Positions 6,309-12,886 of a stretch of 15,695 nucleotides of DNA are shown piece after piece. Position 1 is the first letter of the stretch. Each line of letters starts with the position of its first letter. The stretch spans positions 1 through 15,695 of the forward strand of contig JAKACG010000011.1 of the NCBI GenBank assembly GCA_021821605.1, read 5' to 3'. This stretch comes from Microcaldota archaeon. Lineage in GTDB: Archaea > Micrarchaeota > Micrarchaeia > Micrarchaeales > CABMGC01. Made by a program: the position numbers and the translations under genes. The notes beneath the pieces were generated by a model. The model was not told the origin of the DNA. It saw only the letters and a list, made by a program, of their open reading frames with translations, and ran no database searches.

Positions 6309-8069
6309 ATGCAAGCATTACTTTTATTATTGCCCCTGTTGCTTTCAATAATAGCAATGAGTTTTGTAAGAAAAGAATTTGTAAAGTACATAGCTCTAAT
6401 AGCAAGTGTGATAAGCCTTGTATTGCTTATAATAGTAAACAATGGCAGCTACTTTATTACATTATTAAGTTTGGGCGGATATACATTGCAGATAGCTACA
6501 AATATTGCGGCCTTAAATCTTCTTTTGTTAAGTATAGTTTTGATCATAGCACCTTTGGTGATTTTTTACTCGTTTGGATATATGAACATAAGAAGTGAGC
6601 AGAGGAGATTTTATATCGAGATAGTTGCATTTGAAGCTGCAATGCTGCTTTTTGCGATGAGCTACAGTTTCATAACAATGTTCATAGCTTGGGAGTTTCT
6701 CAGCTTAACTAGTTATTTACTCATAGGGTTTTGGTACAACAATGAAGTAGCGAATATTGCTGCAAGAAAAGCAATAACTACAGTTTTTATAGGAGATATC
6801 TGCATACTTGCCGCAATGGCAATTATGCTTGCTATATCAGGATCACTTAACTTTACAACAGTTTTCACATCGTTACAAAATGCACCAAGTGCAGAGCTAC
6901 TTGTAGCTATTTTGCTAGGTATAGCAATATTTACTAAATCTGCACAGTTCCCATTCAGCGAGTGGCTTCCAGATGCTATGGAAGGCCCTACACCAGTATC
7001 GGCATTTCTTCACTCAAGTACCATGGTAAAAGCAGGTGTGTTTGCGCTTTTGATATTGTCCCCAATATTCATACAAACCAACCTTAATACTATGATATTT
7101 TACTTTGCGTTGATAACAATAATTTTAGCCACACTGAATGCGTTGAAAGAAAAGCACATTAAAAAAGTAATCGCTTACTCAACAATACAAGAACTTGGCC
7201 TTATGGTGCTTGCAATTAGCGGTGGCGCGGTTGCGGCAGGAGTGTACTTCTTCTTTGCCCAAAGCTTCTATAAAGTTTTACTATTTTTTAGCTCAGGAGC
7301 TGTGATGGAGGCTACTGAAAAAACAAGTTTAGATGAAACATCAGGATTAAAAACAAATAAACTTATTTACATAACAACATTGTTCGGAGTTCTCTCTTTA
7401 GCAGGATTTATACCATTTGATGGTTTTTTTGCAAGCATGGGTTTAAGCTCTTCATTTTCAAGCAACCTGCTTGTCTATTTAGCATTGAACATTTTTGGAG
7501 TTCTTACAAGCATTTATGCGTTTAGATGGTTCTTTCTAAATGGAAAGAAAAGCCCAGCAGCAGTAACTGTAAAGTATCTATCAATGCCAAAAAGTATAGT
7601 TATAAGCATGATAATAAGCGCAGTGTTAACATTGGTAGCCTCGCTTGTATTTTTCTACTTCGGAGTATTTGGCTTTAACTCTTTTCAGACATTAAGCATA
7701 ACATCACTTAACTACTTTGATGTTCTAATCGAGAGCATTCTTGCCGTAATAGGATTATTAATCGCATATGTCATATATAAAAAATCACTTAGAATAAGGT
7801 CATCATATCTAATAAAACTTATTAATAATGGCATTCTAACAAACGAAGTATACCTTTATTTTGTCAAAGCAATTTATGGATTTGCAGAAGGTTTTTATAT
7901 TTTTGAGGAAGGGCTTTCAAAGTTTCTCGATGGAGTCGGCTATATGTTTATCGATATTGGAAAGGAGGTACGTAAGGTCTCGGTAGGCAATGTAAATAGC
8001 TATGCCTTAATTCTTTCGGTAGGAATTATACTGCTTTTCGTGTTTGTGTATATGATTAATGTGGTTTAA
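6309..8069 (+). CDS. nuoL: Complex I antiporter-like proton-pumping subunit NuoL
   Basis: This is the distal proton-pumping subunit, homologous to MrpA. At 586 residues it includes the extra C-terminal part that forms the long lateral helix and final TM16 (residues ~561-584). Key residues present are Glu129 (AWEFLSLTSY, TM5), Lys210 (FTKSAQFPFSEWLPDAM, TM7), His235 (AFLHSSTMVKAG, TM8) and Lys241. The TM12 lysine of the GF-F/W-S-K-D motif (E. coli Lys399) is missing. The segment reads PFDGFFASMGL, placing Ser376 where the lysine should be, with Asp371 as the nearest charged residue. nuoN follows immediately after the stop codon, whereas bacterial operons place nuoM here. Confidence 0.95.
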   Translation: MQALLLLLPLLLSIIAMSFVRKEFVKYIALIASVISLVLLIIVNNGSYFITLLSLGGYTLQIATNIAALNLLLLSIVLIIAPLVIFYSFGYMNIRSEQRRFYIEIVAFEAAMLLFAMSYSFITMFIAWEFLSLTSYLLIGFWYNNEVANIAARKAITTVFIGDICILAAMAIMLAISGSLNFTTVFTSLQNAPSAELLVAILLGIAIFTKSAQFPFSEWLPDAMEGPTPVSAFLHSSTMVKAGVFALLILSPIFIQTNLNTMIFYFALITIILATLNALKEKHIKKVIAYSTIQELGLMVLAISGGAVAAGVYFFFAQSFYKVLLFFSSGAVMEATEKTSLDETSGLKTNKLIYITTLFGVLSLAGFIPFDGFFASMGLSSSFSSNLLVYLALNIFGVLTSIYAFRWFFLNGKKSPAAVTVKYLSMPKSIVISMIISAVLTLVASLVFFYFGVFGFNSFQTLSITSLNYFDVLIESILAVIGLLIAYVIYKKSLRIRSSYLIKLINNGILTNEVYLYFVKAIYGFAEGFYIFEEGLSKFLDGVGYMFIDIGKEVRKVSVGNVNSYALILSVGIILLFVFVYMINVV

Positions 8070-9437
8070 ATGTTTACATTTTATATTTTTGGAGTTTTGT
8101 GCGCCGCGCTGATATTCGGAGATCTTCTACTGAACATTTTTTCCAATAAAAGGGTGCAGGTAATATTTAATATTATACTTCTGTTCTTTATAGGAATAAT
8201 AATACTTTATGCTTATTATAATAATTCTTATTCGTCCATTTTAGGATTGTTCTCATTCAACCCATTCTCAGAGTTCTTTATACTCTTATTCACTGTTGGA
8301 GTAGCATTGATAAACCTTCTTTACTTTTCATTTGCAGAAGATTACAGAGAGCTCTCTATGCTTCTTAGCTTTTCCCTTATTGGAATGTATATTGTTGCTC
8401 TATCAAACTCGTTGACTGGAATATTCATAGGACTTGAACTTATGAGCATACCTACTGTGTTTTCAATTCTTTTATCTAAAAAAAGCCTTGAAGCTGCAAC
8501 AAAACTTTTTATATTGGCTGCAATATCAATAGCCATATTCTCATTCGCTATGGCAATAACTTATGGAGGCTTGGGTACTTTATCTCTTATAAAGTCACAG
8601 TACTCAAATATTATGCTGGTAGCTTTTGTACTTTTTGTAGTATCGCTTGGATTTGAAGCCTCAATTTTTCCCTTCAATGTGCTTGTTCCGGATATATACG
8701 AAGGCTCTCCCGGATACATAACTGCTCTTTTAGGAGGAGTGAATAAAAAGGTAGGATTTGCTGCACTTATTCAAGTGCTTATACTTATTTTTATAGCTTA
8801 TCACTCTGCCTTTATAGTAATAGCCATCTTATCGGTTTTCACAATGTTTTATGGAAATATAGGTGCATTGATGCAGAAAAATCTTAAGAGACTTATGGCT
8901 TACTCATCAATTGCTCAAGCTGGTTATATATTGATAGGGATAGCTACTGCAAGTGTTTATGGAATGAGTGGCGCCCTGTTCCAAATCTTTGCGCACGTAT
9001 TCATATTCATAGGCCTTCTTGCTATAATTGCCACACTTGAAAGAAAAAATATGACAACGATAGATAGCATTGCAGGACTTAAAGATAAAAACCCGTTCAT
9101 GGCCTTTGCTATGGTACTTTTTATGCTCTCTCTTGTAGGCCTGCCACTCACTACTGGCTTTGTAGGTAAGATACTTATCTTTTTAGGAGCCATCTATGCA
9201 GGCCTTGCAATTTTAGCTGTACTTGGAGTATTAAATAGCATGATATCGCTTTATTATTATTTGAAGATAATAACATCTATCTACTCAAAGGACACCTTGA
9301 AAAAGCATGTAAACGTAGATAAATATACGCTTTCAGTAGTTGTTATATGTTTAGCGGTAACGATCTTATTCGGAATATTTCCACAACCAATCCTTAACAT
9401 GATAAATAGCGCAGCAACATATCTTTTTAGTTTGTAA
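8070..9437 (+). CDS. nuoN: Complex I antiporter-like proton-pumping subunit NuoN
   Basis: This is the antiporter-like subunit nearest the quinone module. Recognised as NuoN rather than NuoM by GLELMSIP (Glu123, TM5), KKSLEAATKLFILAA (Lys145), VPDIYEGSP and FGIFPQPILNMI at the C-terminus. Lys226/227 (GGVNKKVGF) match the TM8 lysine and Lys367 (GFVGKILIF) the TM12 lysine. The TM7 segment, normally GFKxxxxPFHxWxPD, reads GFEASIFPFNVLVPD: the central lysine is Glu196, the histidine Asn203 and the tryptophan Leu205. The length of 455 residues is normal, with about 14 helices. It is the last gene of the rightward operon and converges with nuoM across 61 bp. Confidence 0.94.
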   Translation: MFTFYIFGVLCAALIFGDLLLNIFSNKRVQVIFNIILLFFIGIIILYAYYNNSYSSILGLFSFNPFSEFFILLFTVGVALINLLYFSFAEDYRELSMLLSFSLIGMYIVALSNSLTGIFIGLELMSIPTVFSILLSKKSLEAATKLFILAAISIAIFSFAMAITYGGLGTLSLIKSQYSNIMLVAFVLFVVSLGFEASIFPFNVLVPDIYEGSPGYITALLGGVNKKVGFAALIQVLILIFIAYHSAFIVIAILSVFTMFYGNIGALMQKNLKRLMAYSSIAQAGYILIGIATASVYGMSGALFQIFAHVFIFIGLLAIIATLERKNMTTIDSIAGLKDKNPFMAFAMVLFMLSLVGLPLTTGFVGKILIFLGAIYAGLAILAVLGVLNSMISLYYYLKIITSIYSKDTLKKHVNVDKYTLSVVVICLAVTILFGIFPQPILNMINSAATYLFSL

Positions 9438-9444
9438 GAGGCAG

Positions 9445-9470
9445 TTATTTTTTTGTTTTTATATTTTCTT
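9445..9470 (+). terminator. Poly-T terminator after nuoN
   Basis: Just after the nuoN stop, the plus strand carries runs of seven, five and four T interrupted by single bases. T-rich stretches without a hairpin are the usual archaeal termination signal. The complementary strand is A-rich here, so nuoM transcripts arriving from the right have no matching signal and may run antisense into nuoN. Confidence 0.6.
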
Positions 9471-9491
9471 GTGATGTCCTCCGCCGCTAAG
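9471..9491 (-). repeat. Possible relic of an IS200/IS605 end
   Basis: GTGATGTCCTCCGCCGCTAA is a GC-rich patch in AT-rich intergenic DNA. Its first 12 bases match the end of the TnpB element at 14684 (GTGACATCCTCC) at 10 of 12 positions, in the same orientation. In IS605-family right ends this sequence is followed by a GC-rich hairpin; here only one arm-like CCGCCGC is present and the other arm is missing. It may be the scar of a deleted or excised element, or chance. Confidence 0.3.
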
Positions 9492-9498
9492 AATTAAA

Positions 9499-10890
9499 TT
9501 AATGAATTAGTAGTGATGGCATTATGCCAAAAATAATGGTAATGGCAAGAAGAAAGATCTCTGAGTATAACACACTGTTTACCAAATATCCAGTTTGAAC
9601 TGATCTTCCAGAAAGAAACACTCGTTCTATTATCCAGAAAAGCAGTGCACCAAGAAGAATTACGCTTAGTAATGGAATTAATGCTATAGCACCAAAGGTA
9701 GTGAATGCCGCTGTAAATATAAGAAGATCAGCTATAAATCCTACAGTAAGAGGTATTCCAACTGTAGCAAAGGTAGCTGCTATGAATAAGTATGCTAATG
9801 CATGAAAGTTCTTTATCACACCTTTTAATGCTGATATATCTAAAGTTCCATAAAGCTCCTTTAATGTTCCTGCAACAAGGAAAAGCATTGATATTGCTAT
9901 GGCATGACCTAACATACCATAAAGAGCACCGTTAACTCCAAGAATACTTCCAGAAGCTATACCTATAGAGACTATTGCCATGTCAGTTATACTGCTATAA
10001 GCTATAGTTCGCTTAAGGTTTGATTGGCGCATAGCAACAAAAACCGAGTATAGTGCAGATAATGAAAAGATTGCGGCAAGATATATCTCATAATTTTTGA
10101 ATATAGGAAGCATAAAGCTTGTTAGTATAAGCCCATAACCACCGAACTTAAGCAAAACACCAGCAAGTATCATGCTGCCCTGAGTAGGAGCCTGTGTATG
10201 TGCATCTGGAAGCCAGTTATGAAATGGAAAAATAGGTATCTTTATCATAAATGAAACTAGAAGAAGTATTAGTATTATAAGTTGCGTAGTTGGAGGTATT
10301 GTAGAAGCAGTAGCTATTATCTGGGATATTGAAAAGGTATTTGGAGTTATATTTATATAGATAAAAAGAATAGCTACAAGAAGCAAAAGACTAGATATTA
10401 TAGAGTACAGAATGAACTTTATGGCTGCATACCTTCTGTTTGATGCACCATATAGATAAATAATAAAAAACATTGAGAACTCTGCTATCTCCCAGAAAAC
10501 ATAAAGAAAAAGTAAGCTTGAGGATAGAAATAAGGCTATTGATGAACCTTCTATTAATGCAAATAATATAGCATATGTGCGCTTATTATCTTTAATAAAG
10601 TAATCGATACCTATAGATGAGGCTGCGAAAACAATAGCCGCCATTATTTCAAGTATTAAGGTATTTTGCGTTAGAGAAAAACCTACATTAAAACCAAGAT
10701 AATTAAGAGATATTGGAGCTGTAAGATAAGATTGTGAGGTTAATGATCCATAAAGCAAGAGAAATGATAGCAAAAGAACCAGTATTGCGCTTACTGACTG
10801 CACCTTTTTTATTAGGTATGCAGGTATTACAAGAAGTATAGGTATTGAAAGAAAGGGTATTAGTATTATAAAAAACAGTAAAGGGAACAT
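9499..10890 (-). CDS. nuoM: Complex I antiporter-like proton-pumping subunit NuoM
   Basis: This is the middle proton-pumping subunit of the membrane arm. Motifs: FWEIAEF (Glu134, TM5), IKIPIFPFHNWLPDAHTQAP (Lys217, TM7), LAGVLLKFGGYGL (Lys248, TM8) and GFIAD in TM12, where aspartate replaces E. coli Glu407. The pairing PFHNWLPDAH plus LLKFG is specific to NuoM. The protein is 463 residues with about 14 helices. ATG at 10890 is chosen because the first helix begins there; the frame continues upstream to 10977 but that part is polar and overlaps the divergent RPA-like gene. It is detached from the other ten nuo genes and in inverted orientation, with its own TATA-like box at 10928-10935. Confidence 0.94.
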   Translation of the reverse strand: MFPLLFFIILIPFLSIPILLVIPAYLIKKVQSVSAILVLLLSFLLLYGSLTSQSYLTAPISLNYLGFNVGFSLTQNTLILEIMAAIVFAASSIGIDYFIKDNKRTYAILFALIEGSSIALFLSSSLLFLYVFWEIAEFSMFFIIYLYGASNRRYAAIKFILYSIISSLLLLVAILFIYINITPNTFSISQIIATASTIPPTTQLIILILLLVSFMIKIPIFPFHNWLPDAHTQAPTQGSMILAGVLLKFGGYGLILTSFMLPIFKNYEIYLAAIFSLSALYSVFVAMRQSNLKRTIAYSSITDMAIVSIGIASGSILGVNGALYGMLGHAIAISMLFLVAGTLKELYGTLDISALKGVIKNFHALAYLFIAATFATVGIPLTVGFIADLLIFTAAFTTFGAIALIPLLSVILLGALLFWIIERVFLSGRSVQTGYLVNSVLYSEIFLLAITIIFGIMPSLLIH

Positions 10891-10897
10891 TATATAA
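10890..10897 (+). promoter_or_regulatory. TATA-like box for the RPA-like gene
   Basis: TTATATAA overlaps the nuoM start codon on the opposite strand. It begins 26 bp before the TTG at 10916, slightly closer than the ideal of about 30 for a leaderless start, so the assignment is tentative. Confidence 0.35.
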
Positions 10898-10915
10898 CCG
10901 TTCAATATATAATTC

Positions 10916-11740
10916 TTGTTAAAAAAGTATATAAATGCTGGTGATGACACGGAATCTAACTCATACGAAGAGGACATAAGTAAGATTATTGATCAAAATG
11001 GAGGGCTTATTGATAAAAAAATGGCATCTCAAATAAAAAATACTCAGGAAGGTACAAAAAGTTATCAGAAACTAACCGTTGATTTGCTCTTAAAACATGA
11101 AGTAGTAGATGGAAGCATAGTTAACATTGAGGATAAGGTATATAGAGTATTTAATAAAATAAAGATGGAGATTAATGGAACTCCAAGAATAAAAAGAGTG
11201 GTAGTTCTTGGAGCTGAAGCTCGCACAGTCTCAATCTCGTTATGGGATAAAAATTGTAATTTTATAGACTCAATGCTAATACAAAGGGGAGATAGTGTGT
11301 CTATAAGCAGCCTTAAGGTGAGAAAGGTATCAGATGACATAGAATTGTCTAGTACCTCTGGAACTTACATAAGCAGAGTAGTACCATCATATAATTTTAA
11401 ATCTAATTTTTCAGAACTCTCTGAAAATGAGAGAAATATAGATATAATGGGAAGAATACTTTCAGTAAGTCCCATAAGATACTTCAAGGACCTTGATGGT
11501 AAGCAGAGCGGAGTTTCAGAGTGCAGTATAACCGATGGAAAAACAGAAGCGCATGTGACTCTTTGGAGATCATCTAGCGGCTACTCTACCGATATGCATC
11601 CTGGAGCATATATTAAATTAGAGTTTGTTTCTGTAAAAAAAATAGATGATAAACTAGAGATAACTGCCACAGACGCCTCAAGAATATTAATAGGACAGGG
11701 TTTAGGATCATTGATTGGAAAGATAGGAAAAAATCAGTAG
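10916..11740 (+). CDS. RPA-like single-stranded DNA-binding protein, two OB folds
   Basis: This is an archaeal replication protein A-type protein, expected to coat single-stranded DNA in replication and repair. The 274 residues include an acidic N-terminal helical region (~18-45). A first OB fold (~50-150) has RTVSISLWDK and a RGDSVSI strand, and a second (~160-260) has DIMGRILSVSP, EAHVTLWRSS and PGAYIKLEFVSVK. The LW motif followed by a G-D/G-x strand is the recurrent RPA OB pattern. No zinc-finger cysteines are present. The only in-frame start upstream of the helical region is TTG at 10916, preceded by an in-frame TAA at 10910-10912; the next ATG (11021) would cut the conserved N-terminal region. 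It is divergent from nuoM with only 25 bp between start codons, so each promoter lies in or at the edge of the other gene. Confidence 0.8.
   Translation: MLKKYINAGDDTESNSYEEDISKIIDQNGGLIDKKMASQIKNTQEGTKSYQKLTVDLLLKHEVVDGSIVNIEDKVYRVFNKIKMEINGTPRIKRVVVLGAEARTVSISLWDKNCNFIDSMLIQRGDSVSISSLKVRKVSDDIELSSTSGTYISRVVPSYNFKSNFSELSENERNIDIMGRILSVSPIRYFKDLDGKQSGVSECSITDGKTEAHVTLWRSSSGYSTDMHPGAYIKLEFVSVKKIDDKLEITATDASRILIGQGLGSLIGKIGKNQ
10928..10935 (-). promoter_or_regulatory. TATA-like box for nuoM
   Basis: On the minus strand TTTATATA lies about 40 bp upstream of the nuoM ATG. A start of transcription about 26 bp below its centre would give a leader of roughly 15 nt. The box is embedded in the first codons of the RPA-like gene. 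Confidence 0.4.
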
Positions 11741-11803
11741 TTAAAACTTAAATTTAACAAAGTATAAAATAAAACTTGAATAAAAGCAAAAAACAGAAAG
11801 CTA

Positions 11804-11811
11804 TTTATATA
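11804..11811 (+). promoter_or_regulatory. TATA box upstream of the 100-bp inverted-repeat element
   Basis: TTTATATA begins 27 bp before the left end of the inverted-repeat element at 11831, the spacing expected between an archaeal TATA box and its transcription start. No credible protein follows it. Confidence 0.4.
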
Positions 11812-11830
11812 ATGGTCTATAAATCAAATA

Positions 11831-11930
11831 GTTTTCTGAGGGGTTTGTTGAGAACTTATTTTTATCCCACCCAAATCCCAAAATCTTTTCTCTTTGGAAT
11901 GTGCAATGCACATTCCTACCCTCGGAAAAC
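11831..11930 (+). ncRNA. 100-nt element with 12-bp paired ends (structured RNA or MITE-like repeat)
   Basis: The 213-bp gap between the RPA-like gene and the carbonic-anhydrase-like gene has no credible protein but contains a strong structure. GTTTTCTGAGGG (11831-11842) pairs with CCCTCGGAAAAC (11919-11930) over 12 bp with one G-U. Inside, GGAATGTGCA and TGCACATTCC (11896-11916) form a perfect inverted repeat with a 1-nt centre, giving an 8-bp stem with a 5-nt loop. GTTTG/CAAAT (11843-11847, 11872-11876) can form a second short stem. The direct flanks are both AATA (11827-11830, 11931-11934), as in a 4-bp target duplication. A TATA box at the right distance favours a small RNA; the terminal repeats and flanking duplication favour a miniature transposable element. 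Both may be true. Confidence 0.5.
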
Positions 11931-11952
11931 AATAAATATTTTAAAAAACAAC

Positions 11953-12699
11953 TTAACGTATCTTTTCTCTTTCTGCCGTGGTATTTACCTCTTCTATAGA
12001 TATATCTATTTGAGGTACATGCTTTAATGCGTCCCTTATAACAGCTACCTCATCTTCTATCTTTTGCCTTTCAGAGTCGTCTATTATTGCTACTGTAAAG
12101 TTAGTTATGTGCAGTGCTGATGAGGATAATTGTATATCGCAAAGCGATTCGATTAAGTTTGTATGTTGAGATACGTAAGTAGAGTCGTAAGGAAGCTCAA
12201 GCTGGCTGCACATCTCAGAGTACTTCATGCTTGAAGGCCTTGAAAGAATCATCCTTTTTTCTCCGGTTACTTGATAACTCGTATCTGCCATTCTTGAGCT
12301 CACTGCCATTGTAGGATAATGATGTTGTATAAAATTAATACCAAGTTCTTGAAGCTTAATACTTAAATCATCTGGAGAACGACATATGTTAGAGTAATTA
12401 TTCTTTGAATAAGACCTTATTGTCGATATAAGACCTTTCTCTATCTCCTGCGTAGAACCTTCCCCTTTTGACATTATAGCATGTGTAAACTTGCAAGCTC
12501 CGCAATCATTGTGTGGCATATAGAAAATAGATGAAATACTGTTTTTCTCTGTTAAAGAATTCAATGTATTAATTACACCTGGAGGATTTGCAGCTGCAGT
12601 CCTTACAAATATAGTTCTTCCATCATTTATTGAATCTGCTATCCTATTCATTCTGGCATCCATACATATAATAGCTATTTTATTTGGTTGTACTTCCAT
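11953..12699 (-). CDS. Beta-carbonic-anhydrase-like zinc protein
   Basis: The protein resembles beta-class carbonic anhydrases, which interconvert CO2 and bicarbonate at a zinc ion. The zinc ligands and catalytic pair are in the expected order: Cys12, Asp14 and Arg16 in CMDAR, then His63 and Cys66 in HNDCGAC. The intervening IFVRTAAANPPG matches the RNaAN region of the family. Beyond residue ~75 the similarity is weak, and the C-terminal ~170 residues (248 in total) are not ones I can align to the canonical enzyme, so activity is not assured. ATG at 12699 is preceded by AGGTG with 5-nt spacing, and ATATAAAA on the same strand (about 12717-12725) is a likely TATA box. No signal peptide or membrane segment is seen. 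It is not obviously cotranscribed with aspS, which lies 187 bp upstream. Confidence 0.7.
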   Translation of the reverse strand: MEVQPNKIAIICMDARMNRIADSINDGRTIFVRTAAANPPGVINTLNSLTEKNSISSIFYMPHNDCGACKFTHAIMSKGEGSTQEIEKGLISTIRSYSKNNYSNICRSPDDLSIKLQELGINFIQHHYPTMAVSSRMADTSYQVTGEKRMILSRPSSMKYSEMCSQLELPYDSTYVSQHTNLIESLCDIQLSSSALHITNFTVAIIDDSERQKIEDEVAVIRDALKHVPQIDISIEEVNTTAEREKIR

Positions 12700-12811
12700 T
12701 TTTACACCTTAAAAATTTTTTTATATGACATTGTAATTAGATTCAATATAATTAAGATTAGGAATAGTGAGTGTGTTAGTAACTCATGGTTTTTTGATCT
12801 CATTATTACAT

Positions 12812-12827
12812 ACCTTAGGGGTAAGGT
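12812..12827. other. Small perfect hairpin in the aspS downstream region
   Basis: ACCTTA and TAAGGT flank a GGGG centre, giving a 6-bp stem with a 4-nt loop, followed on the plus strand by TTTT. It lies 60 bp beyond the aspS stop. A second AT-only hairpin, TTATAG-TTAT-CTATAA, sits at 12865-12880, just past that stop. They may mark transcript ends. The rest of this 187-bp gap holds the promoter and ribosome binding site of the carbonic-anhydrase-like gene and nothing else recognised. Confidence 0.25.
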
Positions 12828-12886
12828 TTTAAAGTTCAAGATAATTTATTAAATAAAATCATATTTATAGTTATCTATAAAGGTAA

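Noticed and set aside
10891..10977. Upstream extension of nuoM by 29 residues
   Set aside because: The extension is polar, overlaps the RPA-like gene and contains the predicted promoter; the first membrane helix starts at the ATG at 10890.
11896..11916. The 21-nt palindrome as a repressor operator
   Set aside because: It lies between two gene ends and not in front of a gene; it fits better as part of the larger nested structure.
11831..11930. The 100-nt element as a tRNA or SRP/RNase P RNA
   Set aside because: No T-loop sequence, no CCA-compatible acceptor layout, and none of the conserved blocks of SRP or RNase P RNA are seen.
11776..12027. An 83-codon rightward frame starting at TTG between the RPA-like and carbonic-anhydrase-like genes
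   Set aside because: It runs through the inverted-repeat element and into the carbonic-anhydrase-like gene on the other strand; composition is Tyr/Phe-rich noise with no motif and no ribosome binding site.
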